Shown: positions 1-6,998 of the stretch, piece by piece
How positions within the stretch are numbered: the stretch's first letter is position 1
Layout of the letters: each line of letters begins with the position of its first letter
Source of the DNA: Vulcanisaeta sp. UBA163
GTDB lineage: Archaea; Thermoproteota; Thermoprotei; Thermoproteales; Thermocladiaceae
Assembly (NCBI GenBank): GCA_002496475.1
Contig: DAJV01000096.1
Coordinates: 2,347-36,032 of the forward strand
DNA length: 33,686 nt
Direction of reading: 5' to 3'
The notes under the pieces: generated by a model
Told to the model about the DNA's origin: nothing
Databases searched by the model: none
The model's input: only the letters and a program-made list of their open reading frames with translations
Translations under genes and position numbers: made by a program

Positions 1-93
1 TTACTAAATCGACTTATAATCCTTATGGAAATGGTCACCAATGGGCGTGTTACCGTAGTTCCGAACCCTATGTGGCTGATCATGGAGAATTGA
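1..93 (+). CDS. C-terminal end of an unidentified protein (partial)
   Basis: The first reading frame is open from base 1 through 30 codons to a TGA at 91-93. The residues (…RLIILMEMVTNGRVTVVP…) read like an ordinary folded protein end, with alternating hydrophobic and charged positions. The start lies outside the window and no family can be assigned from 30 residues. It ends 9 bp before the tRNA-Arg that is read from the opposite strand, so the two would converge. It could be a chance open frame, because 90 bp is short. Confidence 0.35.
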   Translation, partial: LLNRLIILMEMVTNGRVTVVPNPMWLIMEN

Positions 94-102
94 ATGTAAG
101 AC

Positions 103-192
103 TGGCGGCCCCGGTGGGATTTGAACCCACGACCTACGGCTCTCCCCCTACGATAGAAGGCCGCCGCTCTATCCATGCTGAGCTACGGGGCC
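103..192 (-). tRNA. tRNA-Arg(UCU) with a 12-nt anticodon-loop intron and encoded CCA
   Basis: On the minus strand the acceptor strands GGCCCCG (192-186) and CGGGGCC (113-107) pair. The D-stem is GCTC/GAGC, the T-stem GTGGG/CCCAC with loop TTCAAAT, and the anticodon stem GCGGC/GCCGT. The anticodon loop is 19 nt instead of 7. Removing 12 nt (about 153-142) after the base following the anticodon leaves CTTCTAA, giving UCU, which reads AGA. The discriminator base is G, and CCA is encoded at 105-103. The intron sits at the canonical archaeal 37/38 position cut by the splicing endonuclease. Confidence 0.92.
142..153 (-). other. Intron of tRNA-Arg(UCU)
   Basis: Twelve nucleotides (TCGTAGGGGGAG on the minus strand) interrupt the anticodon loop between position 37 (A154) and position 38 (A141). 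The boundaries are inferred from restoring a 7-nt loop and a 5-bp anticodon stem. The ends could shift by a base or two, since the bulge-helix-bulge cannot be fixed by eye. Confidence 0.75.
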
Positions 193-210
193 TTGGTATG
201 ATTAACTACT

Positions 211-224
211 TAGTTTTTTAGCTT
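211..224 (-). promoter_or_regulatory. Likely TATA element of the tRNA-Arg gene
   Basis: The minus strand reads AAAAGCTAAAAAAC about 20-30 nt upstream of the tRNA 5' end at 192. This is the spacing expected for an archaeal TATA box driving a tRNA that starts near its mature 5' end. Confidence 0.4.
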
Positions 225-265
225 TTCTCGTCCAAAAGCCACTGAGTGTTGCTGAATGCTTCCCA

Positions 266-400
266 TTAATCGTTAATAATGTAATTATTTCCCAGCAGTA
301 TAATTACTCGGCTTTCCTCTATTACGATTATTTTTAATTCCTTACCATGTAGCCTTGCCAATTTCTCCCCATATTCTTTGGGTATGTATACTGCGTACAT
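266..400 (-). pseudogene. Small ORF or gene remnant, 44 codons
   Basis: An ATG at 400-398 opens a 44-codon frame ending with TAA at 268-266. It encodes a plausible small beta-rich segment (MYAVYIPKEYGEKLARLHG, then KELKIIVIEE and RVIILLG). The style recalls small crenarchaeal AbrB-like antitoxins, but I do not recognise a family. Upstream the same frame carries stops at 419-421 and further on, and no Shine-Dalgarno or TATA element is evident. I therefore read it as the decayed end of a gene, though an intact microprotein is possible. Confidence 0.3.
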
Positions 401-712
401 TTTCCGGTCTTCGAGATCCTACCCCTGGTATATAGATTGCGGTCATACAGGCTCCAATAGAAATCGCATGTGAAGTTTTATGAAATTGACCACTTAGCTT
501 CTTGATCCCGATGAGGGGGATTGTTCGCCAATGGCGGGATCCGGGAATGGAATGCATTGTAAGGCATTGAAGACCGAGACCGAAGTCATTGGTTAGATCG
601 CGACTAAGCTTTGCGAGTTGCTGGGTTAGATCGAGGACGGGAAGAGAAGGAAGGCAACAAAAAGGAACTTAAACTAGGCTCATCCAGGCAATCACAGAGG
701 GATCGGGCAAGG
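401..712. other. Gene-free stretch between the small ORF and rpl1
   Basis: No convincing protein is seen on either strand here. A stem is possible from GATCCCG at 504-510 with CGGGATC at 535-541, and TTAGATCG recurs at about 592 and 627. The plus strand from 560 to 690 is unusually purine-rich. An unrecognised structured RNA or the leftovers of a deleted gene are both possible. I cannot match it to SRP RNA, RNase P RNA or a box C/D RNA. Confidence 0.3.
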
Positions 713-1381
713 TCAACGCCATAAATCATTTGAAGGCAAATACACTGTAGGGCCCATAGTCAGTTTGATAATGATATTTCCTAGATGCTCAGGGCTAACC
801 TTACTAAGTATTTCACTTAGTACGGCTGTTATATTCTCAGCGACCTGCCTTGGGTCCATGTCCTCGGTGCCGACCCTGCACATGATCTGCGGTTGATCCT
901 TAACCCTGATCCTAACACTCCTCTTTAATCTATCAATCACAGTCTTAATATCAGCATTGGGTTGGACAACCTCAGGCATCTTGTTTCTAGGTCCGAGTAT
1001 TTGGCCCATGACCCTACCAATAAGCACCATTAGGTCTGGGGTCGCTATGAAATAGTCATAGGAATTAGCCAGTCTCCTAACCTCCTTCTTGTTACCGGAC
1101 AGTTTCTCGATATCCTCCCTTGTGAGGATTGCGTCAGCCTTGGCCTCCTTGGCAGCAAGTACCATTGCGCCTGTGGCAATAACACAGATCCTGGGTTCCT
1201 TACCCTGCAGTGCATGGGGCAATGTAATCGTCATACTGAACCTATTGGCCTGGTTCTTAATGTCAAATTCCCTGAACCTAACTATTAACTCATAACTCTG
1301 CTTAAACCTCCTTCTCTTGGCCTTTGACTTTGCCTCCGTAACAGCCTTTGTTATTGCATCAAGGTTCAGGCTCATAATCAT
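713..1381 (-). CDS. rpl1: Large-subunit ribosomal protein L1 (uL1)
   Basis: This is the L1-stalk protein of the 50S subunit, which binds 23S rRNA at the E site. The 222 residues show the family pattern: an N-terminal helix rich in Lys/Arg, the segment ILTREDIEKL, then DLMVLIGRVMGQILGPRNKMP, which is the L1 signature loop, and a C-terminal half returning to the N-terminal domain. Length fits archaeal L1. The start could be the ATG at 1381 or the second ATG at 1375 (MSLNLD). A GGGGTG-like ribosome site lies about 14 nt before the first ATG. It is the last gene of the operon. The L10/P0 gene that often follows L1 is not present downstream. Confidence 0.95.
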   Translation of the reverse strand: MIMSLNLDAITKAVTEAKSKAKRRRFKQSYELIVRFREFDIKNQANRFSMTITLPHALQGKEPRICVIATGAMVLAAKEAKADAILTREDIEKLSGNKKEVRRLANSYDYFIATPDLMVLIGRVMGQILGPRNKMPEVVQPNADIKTVIDRLKRSVRIRVKDQPQIMCRVGTEDMDPRQVAENITAVLSEILSKVSPEHLGNIIIKLTMGPTVYLPSNDLWR

Positions 1382-1478
1382 TGCACTGTAAGAACACCCC
1401 TTATTAAAGCATTTTTCCTAAACTTGTCGACCTAATTATTTTAAGGCAGTAATGTGAAATGCAATCCCTAGAAATAAA

Positions 1479-1997
1479 TTATAACCTGCCCTCCTGTTTA
1501 AGTAATTCCTCGTACTTAGTTATAATACTATCATAGGAGCCGGATTCCAATTCCCTTAGGACTTGCCTTGGGTCTTTGCCGTTGATCGTTACGCCAACAC
1601 TCCTGCAAGCACTTATTACCTGCTTAAGGGCGTTCTTGAAGTTCCTGCTCTTAAGCTCTTCCCATTTTATGTAGGCTATCTCGGCAAGTTTATCAATGCT
1701 TATATCACCTATTAACTCCTTAACCGCCTGGTGACTACCCATATCCTTGCCAATAGCCTTGACTATTAATTCGGAGATTGGTGGTAGCTCTGGCTTGACC
1801 TCGAAGCCCCCTGTGTCTTCATTAATCTCCACCTCCACAAAAACGTTGTTAATACCGTAATTGGTCAATATCTTAGTCTTTCTGTTTATTTCTTCAATGA
1901 CCTTACCAACGTCAATGCCATACTGGCTCAACTGCTGAATTGCTGGTCCACCTGCCTTGCCTGGCGCAATTGCGACCTTGACTACTCTTTTCGCCAT
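1479..1997 (-). CDS. rpl11: Large-subunit ribosomal protein L11 (uL11)
   Basis: The protein forms the GTPase-associated centre of the 50S subunit with 23S rRNA and the P-stalk. The N-terminal domain begins MAKRVVKVAIAPGKAGG with the Pro/Gly-rich loop typical of L11, followed by PAIQQLSQYGIDVGKVIEEINRKT. The C-terminal RNA-binding part contains ISACRSVGVTINGKDPRQV. At 172 residues it has the usual archaeal C-terminal extension (ELESGSYDSIITKYEELLK). The gap to L1 is 97 bp and to the upstream Spt5 gene 47 bp, all on one strand, consistent with co-transcription. Confidence 0.96.
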   Translation of the reverse strand: MAKRVVKVAIAPGKAGGPAIQQLSQYGIDVGKVIEEINRKTKILTNYGINNVFVEVEINEDTGGFEVKPELPPISELIVKAIGKDMGSHQAVKELIGDISIDKLAEIAYIKWEELKSRNFKNALKQVISACRSVGVTINGKDPRQVLRELESGSYDSIITKYEELLKQEGRL

Positions 1998-2044
1998 ATC
2001 GTAGGACTCGCCTAATGTAGGTATTTAACGTTTTTGCCTATTAT

Positions 2045-2512
2045 TCACTTGCCCTCAACCTTCCTGACGCCCTTGATGTTCACGATTATGGGCATCGTAC
2101 TAGATGAATCAAGTAACTCCAGGTAAACCTGACCCCTCTGTTTGTCGATATCCACCACCTTACCCCTATAGCCCCTAAACGGCTCAACAATGATCTCAAC
2201 AACATCACCAATACTGATCTCCACAGGCTTAACTAAACTGCCAAGTAACTCATCGACATTCATGACGCCCCTAACCATGCCCCTGTAATGCTTAATGTTT
2301 GCGGCTAAGTCCTGTATTTCATAGGGCATCGCGCCTTCGACAAACACGAAACCCTTTAGAGAGGGTAAAACAACTATTGCGCTTATCTTAACCTTATCCA
2401 ACCCCTTATGCTCAGCCCTAGTCTTAAGCATAAAGGCCACGTTGTATTCCTGGTTACCCACTGCCCTAAGGGCATACACCCTACAGGCAAATGACTGCTC
2501 TGAACCACTCAT
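2045..2512 (-). CDS. spt5: Transcription elongation factor Spt5 (NusG family)
   Basis: Archaeal Spt5 binds the RNA polymerase clamp and promotes processive elongation together with Spt4. The N-terminal NGN domain (about residues 8-90) contains FVFVEGAMPYEIQDLAANIKH, and the C-terminal KOW domain (about 98-150) contains SIGDVVEIIVEPFRGYRGKV, whose final Gly-Lys-Val is the KOW hallmark. The 155-residue length is normal. It lies between secE and rpl11, the standard archaeal secE-spt5-L11-L1 order, which supports the assignment independently. Confidence 0.95.
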   Translation of the reverse strand: MSGSEQSFACRVYALRAVGNQEYNVAFMLKTRAEHKGLDKVKISAIVVLPSLKGFVFVEGAMPYEIQDLAANIKHYRGMVRGVMNVDELLGSLVKPVEISIGDVVEIIVEPFRGYRGKVVDIDKQRGQVYLELLDSSSTMPIIVNIKGVRKVEGK

Positions 2513-2563
2513 TAAACCCCAATTAGGTCAATGGGTTATAAAACTTGCCCATCCTGACTTACT

Positions 2564-2869
2564 TCATCTACGGCCTAACCCCCTTGTGCTTAATACCACT
2601 AGTACGAGCATTATGACCAGTACTATAACTATTGTCAGGATCACAATTAGGTTTAGTGGATATGGTAGACTAAAGTTTGCGCTGCTGGTCAGGTACTGCT
2701 GGGCAATACTGAATAGGAAGGAATAAACCCCAAGAACAGCCACTATGAGGGAACCAAGCTTTAGAACCACCATGTAATTATCCCTAGTGGGTTTCTTTGA
2801 TACCCTGAATATCCAAACCACCATACTTAACCAATTAATTACCTTCTTGCCCCAACTTTCACTGCTCAT
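2564..2869 (-). CDS. secE: Protein translocase subunit SecE (Sec61 gamma), long form
   Basis: SecE clamps the SecY channel in the membrane. The N-terminal amphipathic part (WLSMVVWIFRVSKKPTRDNY) carries the W…R.S.KPTR..Y pattern of SecE, followed by a membrane helix at about residues 34-55 (VLKLGSLIVAVLGVYSFLF). A second strongly hydrophobic stretch (about 71-93, LNLIVILTIVIVLVIMLVLV) follows, then a basic end RGLGRR. Archaeal SecE is often only about 60 residues with one membrane helix, so the 101-residue form here has an additional C-terminal segment. The identification rests on the motif and on its position between ftsY and spt5. Confidence 0.85.
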   Translation of the reverse strand: MSSESWGKKVINWLSMVVWIFRVSKKPTRDNYMVVLKLGSLIVAVLGVYSFLFSIAQQYLTSSANFSLPYPLNLIVILTIVIVLVIMLVLVVLSTRGLGRR

Positions 2870-2917
2870 TACATTGAGCCACCAATAACTGGATTATAAA
2901 GCCTTTTCTATCCACAA

Positions 2918-3838
2918 TCACAGGAGTACTAATTGCCTAAAGAACTCCACCTTGTTGAATTGCCTTAGGTCATCGTATCCCTGCCCAACACCCAGGAAGT
3001 AAATGGGCCTCTTGAGTTCGTATAGGAAGGTCAGTATGGCGCCGCCCTTTGGGTATGCATCAACCTTAGTGACTACTAGGCCATCAATCCTCACATACTT
3101 ACTGTAGTACCTAGCAATATCCAGTGCCTCATTACCCAGTAATGCATCCGCAATGAATATTGATAGATCAGGCCTACTTACCCTCTGTACCTTACTTAGT
3201 TCATTCATTAGGTTTACATCGGTGTGCATCCTGCCAGCTGTATCTATCATCACGTAATCAATGCCCTTATTCTTGGCATGGCTTATGGCATCATAGGCAA
3301 CCGCGGCCGGGTCAGAACCATAACCATGCTTTATAACCCTAACACCAAGCCTTGCCGCGTGGCCCTCCAGTTGCTCAATGGCGCCGGCTCTATAAGTATC
3401 TGCCGCAGCCCAAATAGCCGTGTAACCCCTCTTCATTAGTTGATGAGTTACCTTAGCTATTGTCGTGGTCTTCCCATAACCATTTGGCCCCAGGAACAAG
3501 AGAACAACGGGTTTCTTCGCCTGGAGCTCTTTGGTTACCTCACTTATGAAGTCCACATCCGGTATTTCACTGAACAGCTTATTCATAACCTCAAGAATGC
3601 CATTCCTTATTATCGACTCCTTATCACCAAACCTAGGTACCTTGAATTCCCTTAGGTAATTAATTATTGCGTCGCATATTGCCTCAGCCACGTCAACAGC
3701 CACGTCAGACTCAACGAGTTGCATAAATAAATCATCACGAATATCACTAAGCTTATCCTCACTTAATTCAGTGGTTGCTATTGAGTTTACTATGGTATTT
3801 GTAAATGATTTGAAGGCACTCCTCAACTTATCAAACAT
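2918..3838 (-). CDS. ftsY: Signal recognition particle receptor FtsY
   Basis: FtsY is the SRP-receptor GTPase that docks SRP-ribosome complexes at the membrane. The helical N domain covers about residues 1-95, followed by the G domain: G1 GPNGYGKT at 117-124, DTYRAGA at 147-153, DTAGR at 199-203, DALLGNEALD near 231-240 and TKVD at 257-260. The C-terminal GVGQGYDDLRQF is also typical. The 306-residue length lacks an acidic A domain, as usual in archaea. The nearby prefoldin and secE genes are standard neighbours. Confidence 0.97.
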   Translation of the reverse strand: MFDKLRSAFKSFTNTIVNSIATTELSEDKLSDIRDDLFMQLVESDVAVDVAEAICDAIINYLREFKVPRFGDKESIIRNGILEVMNKLFSEIPDVDFISEVTKELQAKKPVVLLFLGPNGYGKTTTIAKVTHQLMKRGYTAIWAAADTYRAGAIEQLEGHAARLGVRVIKHGYGSDPAAVAYDAISHAKNKGIDYVMIDTAGRMHTDVNLMNELSKVQRVSRPDLSIFIADALLGNEALDIARYYSKYVRIDGLVVTKVDAYPKGGAILTFLYELKRPIYFLGVGQGYDDLRQFNKVEFFRQLVLL

Positions 3839-3850
3839 TTAAGGACACCC

Positions 3851-4306
3851 TTATTGACCAGTCTGTTGCTGCCTAACCGCCGCGCTTATGTATAGTAGGA
3901 AGTTATCAATATCCGATATTTTCTTTGTTATATCTGCTGACTGCGCATCGAGTTTCGACTTTAGGTCCTCAAGCTCCTTAATCCTATCATCAATGTAGCC
4001 AATGGCATGTGAAATATCCATCTCTATAACGAAGTTAGCCCCAACACCAACCAACACCCTCTCGCCCTGGGCCAAGGAGGTCTTGATAAATATACCACCG
4101 CCAACCCCTGCGTATGTGTCCTGAACCTCACCCTTGCTCATTAGCGCCAGCATGTCCTTGGCGCTTTTCAGCTCATTTATTGACTGCGTTATTAATGCCA
4201 AGTTCTGCCTAACAACATCGAGTAGGGAGGCTAATGAGTTTCTCTCCTCAGCGAGTCTCTCAATGTCCTCCCTGGTTATTACTATTCGCTGTGGTTGCTG
4301 TGACAT
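3851..4306 (-). CDS. pfdA: Prefoldin subunit alpha
   Basis: Prefoldin is the jellyfish-shaped co-chaperone that delivers unfolded protein to the thermosome. The sequence is two long heptad-patterned helices (about residues 8-50 and 95-140) around a beta-hairpin section that includes GGGIFIKTSLAQGERVLVGV, the alpha-subunit hallmark. I chose the ATG at 4306 because a GGTGAGG ribosome site sits about 6 nt upstream, overlapping the end of the LX gene. A GTG at 4321 would add five residues. The product is 151 residues, the usual size. Confidence 0.93.
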   Translation of the reverse strand: MSQQPQRIVITREDIERLAEERNSLASLLDVVRQNLALITQSINELKSAKDMLALMSKGEVQDTYAGVGGGIFIKTSLAQGERVLVGVGANFVIEMDISHAIGYIDDRIKELEDLKSKLDAQSADITKKISDIDNFLLYISAAVRQQQTGQ

Positions 4307-4314
4307 TAATCGCC

Positions 4315-4554
4315 TCACCACTTAACTAATGCCTCAATGTACATTAACTGAGAGACCTTACTATGCTTAATCTCGTCCTTACTTACCTCCCTAACTTCCT
4401 CGATCTTTATCATACTCCTCTTCAACTTATGCCTACTTCCCAAGTCACTATATGTCTTCTCAATAGCCTCACTGGGCTTACTTGCCAGTAACTCAAGTGA
4501 GAATCTCTGCCACCGCATCCCAATCCTCGCGCGCCCCGTAACCCTGTAAATCAT
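4315..4554 (-). CDS. rplX: Large-subunit ribosomal protein LX / L18a (eL20)
   Basis: This is the small archaeal/eukaryotic 50S protein eL20. The family pattern is visible: MIYRVTGRARIGMRWQRFSLE, then SEAIEKTYSDLGSRHKLKRSMIKIEEV. The ATG at 4554 begins exactly at the conserved start and is preferred over the TTG at 4572 or GTG at 4563. Its TATA box lies about 30 nt upstream. As first gene of the minus-strand unit it probably carries the promoter for prefoldin, ftsY, secE, spt5, L11 and L1. Confidence 0.9.
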   Translation of the reverse strand: MIYRVTGRARIGMRWQRFSLELLASKPSEAIEKTYSDLGSRHKLKRSMIKIEEVREVSKDEIKHSKVSQLMYIEALVKW

Positions 4555-4582
4555 GACAGACACGTGGAGCAAGTAGGCATGA

Positions 4583-4592
4583 AGTATTTAAC
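4583..4592 (-). promoter_or_regulatory. TATA box of the LX-prefoldin-ftsY-secE-spt5-L11-L1 unit
   Basis: The minus strand reads GTTAAATACT centred about 33 nt upstream of the LX ATG at 4554, preceded by purines (AAAAG) that resemble a BRE. This fits an archaeal core promoter with a very short leader. Confidence 0.55.
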
Positions 4593-4605
4593 CTTTTCCC
4601 AATAT

Positions 4606-4615
4606 GTTTTTAAAG
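4606..4615 (+). promoter_or_regulatory. TATA box of the MBF1 gene
   Basis: GTTTTTAAAG lies about 40 nt before the GTG start at 4651. This predicts transcription starting near 4637 and a leader of about 14 nt that includes a GGTGAT-type ribosome site. Confidence 0.5.
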
Positions 4616-4650
4616 GAGTAATGCCCATACTTCACTTAGGTGATTAGGTA

Positions 4651-5190
4651 GTGGTTCTCACATGTGATGTTTGCGGCGCGACAATAGAGGGTGAGCCTGT
4701 GATCGTTGAGATAGACGGCGCCGTATTAACACTATGCCAGAAGTGCGCCCGTAAGTATACTGGTGTCAAGGGTGTTAAGGTTATCAAGGGTCCGACGCAA
4801 GTCCAATCGCCTCAAAAGTCAATGACTGTGACCAAGTATGAATCAAGGAGGGGTACAACGTATAGGATCAATAAGCCGAAGATTAATGTTGATAAGTATG
4901 AGGTTGTTGAGAATTACGCCGAGTTAATCAAGGATGCTAGGGAGAGCCTTGGTATGGGTAGGGACATACTTGCCAAGGTGATTGGCATTAAGGAGAGTAT
5001 CCTAAAGAGAATCGAGGATGGGCAGTTAATACCGGATATTGAACTTGCTAGGAAACTCGAAAAGGTACTCGGCATTAGTTTACTAAGGGAATCTGAGGAT
5101 GTGGGTACAGAGACCCAGAGGTCTGTTGGTACGGCATTGACCCTAGGCGATGTAGTGACCCTCCGTGAGAAGGAGAGGAATAAGCAGTAA
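4651..5190 (+). CDS. mbf1: Archaeal multiprotein bridging factor 1 (zinc ribbon + HTH)
   Basis: aMBF1 is a conserved DNA/ribosome-associated helix-turn-helix protein. The N-terminus has a two-pair zinc ribbon, CDVC at residues 5-8 and CQKC near 29-32. Residues about 85-145 form a Cro/C1-type HTH: ELIKDARESLGMGRDILAKV, IGIKESILKRIEDGQLIPD, then LARKLEKVLGISL. The GTG start is chosen because it directly precedes the zinc ribbon and has a nearby ribosome site. It is divergent from the ribosomal unit, separated by about 100 bp with back-to-back promoters. Confidence 0.93.
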   Translation: MVLTCDVCGATIEGEPVIVEIDGAVLTLCQKCARKYTGVKGVKVIKGPTQVQSPQKSMTVTKYESRRGTTYRINKPKINVDKYEVVENYAELIKDARESLGMGRDILAKVIGIKESILKRIEDGQLIPDIELARKLEKVLGISLLRESEDVGTETQRSVGTALTLGDVVTLREKERNKQ

Positions 5191-5256
5191 ATGGTGTTAA
5201 TGGGGGACTTAAAAATCCACGTGTATTTAGGAAATCCTGAGTTCGGGTGGAATAGT

Positions 5257-5264
5257 TTTAAATA
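5257..5264 (+). promoter_or_regulatory. TATA box of hflX
   Basis: TTTAAATA is centred about 25 nt upstream of the GTG start at 5286, so the message would be essentially leaderless. The preceding AATAG could serve as BRE. Confidence 0.55.
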
Positions 5265-5285
5265 ACGAATGCTGCAAGTACCTCA

Positions 5286-6389
5286 GTGGTTAATAAGGCT
5301 ATATTACTTATTGCCGATGATGTTGGGGAAAACAGGATTAGGGAATTTCAATTACTCAGTGAGGCTGGTGGTTACGAGGTCATTGAAACAATAATACAGA
5401 GGAGGAAACCGGATTCGCGTTATTACCTGGGTATTGGCAAATTAAACGAGGTTGAAACAATGGTTAAGGCCTTAGTACCTGACGCCGTGATTACATACCA
5501 TCAATTAAACCCAATACAGTACGTAAACCTCGAACGCAGGTTAAGAACCAAGGTTATAGATAGGGTATTGTTAATACTTGAGATTTTTGAGGGGAGAGTT
5601 GGCAGTAAGGAGGCTAAGCTACAGATTGAGTTGACGAGACTTAGGCTTGAGATACCGAGGGTTAGGGAGGTTATTAGGTTTGCCAAGATGGGTGAGCAGA
5701 TTGGTTTCTATGGCGGTGGTGAATACGCAGTCGAGGCCTATTACAGGCACATGGTTAGGAGGGCGTCTCGCATAAGGAGGGAACTTGAGACCATTAGGAG
5801 AAGGAGGGAAATGCTTGTAACTAGGAGGAAGGACTATGGTTTGCCCCAGGTGGCGCTCACCGGTTATACCTCAGCTGGCAAGACAACGCTGTTCAATAAG
5901 CTTACCAGGGAGAATAAGTATGTAGATGGTAAACCCTTTGCGACACTAGACACGTACTCAAGACTCGTTAATTTTAACGGCATTAACGCAATACTAACAG
6001 ATACCATTGGGTTCATTGATGATCTACCACCATTACTCATCGAGTCCTTCTACGCAACAATAGCGGAAGTCCTAAATGCAGACCTTGTGCTCTTTATGAT
6101 GGACATTAGTGACGAGTACCAGGAGTTCTCCAGGAAGTTCCTGAGCTCCGTAGGGATATTCAGCGACCTTGGTATCTCGAAAAGCAAGATACTGCCCGTT
6201 CTCAATAAGATAGACCTGGCTAATGAACTCAATATTGAGGATAAGGTTGATCTTGTTAAGCAAGAGTTTAGTAACTACGTAATGATATCCGCTAAGGCAG
6301 GTATTGGCATTAATGGCCTAAAGGGCACCATACGAGGCATGCTGGAGCGATTAATCATCAGTAATAGGTACGGGAATAGTAAGGATTAA
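5286..6389 (+). CDS. hflX: GTPase HflX
   Basis: HflX is a ribosome-binding GTPase associated with splitting stalled or stressed ribosomes. Residues 1-185 form the HflX-specific N-terminal domain, including SRYYLGIGKLNEV, RVLLILEIFEGR and the glycine-rich FYGGGE. A basic helical linker (RRASRIRRELETIRRRRE) precedes the G domain. G1 is GYTSAGKTT at 193-201, G3 is DTIGF at 239-243 and G4 is NKID at 307-310. Length of 367 residues is typical. The GTG start agrees with the upstream TATA box. TFE follows 25 bp downstream and is probably co-transcribed. Confidence 0.96.
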   Translation: MVNKAILLIADDVGENRIREFQLLSEAGGYEVIETIIQRRKPDSRYYLGIGKLNEVETMVKALVPDAVITYHQLNPIQYVNLERRLRTKVIDRVLLILEIFEGRVGSKEAKLQIELTRLRLEIPRVREVIRFAKMGEQIGFYGGGEYAVEAYYRHMVRRASRIRRELETIRRRREMLVTRRKDYGLPQVALTGYTSAGKTTLFNKLTRENKYVDGKPFATLDTYSRLVNFNGINAILTDTIGFIDDLPPLLIESFYATIAEVLNADLVLFMMDISDEYQEFSRKFLSSVGIFSDLGISKSKILPVLNKIDLANELNIEDKVDLVKQEFSNYVMISAKAGIGINGLKGTIRGMLERLIISNRYGNSKD

Positions 6390-6414
6390 ATTCCTCCAGG
6401 TCAATTCATAATTA

Positions 6415-6951
6415 ATGGTTGAAGACCTAGAGACGTCGTTATTCCTAGAGTATGCAAAGAGGAGGATATCCTTTGAATATGATAATGAGGAAACTGGGGA
6501 ATTGGCGGTTAAGATACTGAGAACTTTGATGGAGAGGAATGAGGCGATACCCGATGAGACACTGGCGTTGATACTGGGAACAAGCGCCACAGAAATTAGG
6601 AGGATATTACATGTAATGCATAAGACGGGCCTTGTGGGTCTCGCCAGGGAATCTGTGGATCAATACAGGTATGAATATAAGTGGTTCCTTAACAAGGACT
6701 TTATTAGGAAATTCCTAAGCCAGCATATTAATAAAATATCAACAAAATTAATGCGCAGGATAAATACCCTGAGCACAACCACGCTTTATATATGCCCAAC
6801 ATGCTTCAGGGGTTATACACTAGATGAAGTCTATGAATACGATTTTAGGTGCCCGAGGGACGATACTGAATTAATGCAGATTGATACACCATCAGAAATA
6901 GCCTTTCTAAGTAATATAGTTAAAAATCTACGCGGGGAGGGAACGGAATAA
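6415..6951 (+). CDS. tfe: Transcription factor E, alpha subunit (TFE)
   Basis: TFE stabilises the open pre-initiation complex with TBP, TFB and RNA polymerase. The N-terminal extended winged helix (about residues 5-95) includes AVKILRTLMERNEAIPDETL and IRRILHVMHKTGLVGLARE. A linker with basic residues follows, then a zinc ribbon with CPTC at 127-130 and CPRD at 146-149. The last position, normally Cys, is Asp149, leaving three cysteines. The 178-residue length is normal. It converges with the flavoprotein gene, 47 bp away. Confidence 0.93.
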   Translation: MVEDLETSLFLEYAKRRISFEYDNEETGELAVKILRTLMERNEAIPDETLALILGTSATEIRRILHVMHKTGLVGLARESVDQYRYEYKWFLNKDFIRKFLSQHINKISTKLMRRINTLSTTTLYICPTCFRGYTLDEVYEYDFRCPRDDTELMQIDTPSEIAFLSNIVKNLRGEGTE

Positions 6952-6998
6952 AAGTTAATCAATGATTTTACTAATCTTTCGAACATTACCAGGGCCAA

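Noticed and set aside
342..557. 71-codon minus-strand frame in the gap near the window start
   Set aside because: Composition is unlike its neighbours (many His, Arg and Trp), it has no ribosome site, and its 3' half is out of frame with the more protein-like 266-400 segment.
592..634. Direct repeat TTAGATCG as a start of a repeat array
   Set aside because: Only two 8-bp copies, no regular spacing and no further units; not a CRISPR or other array.
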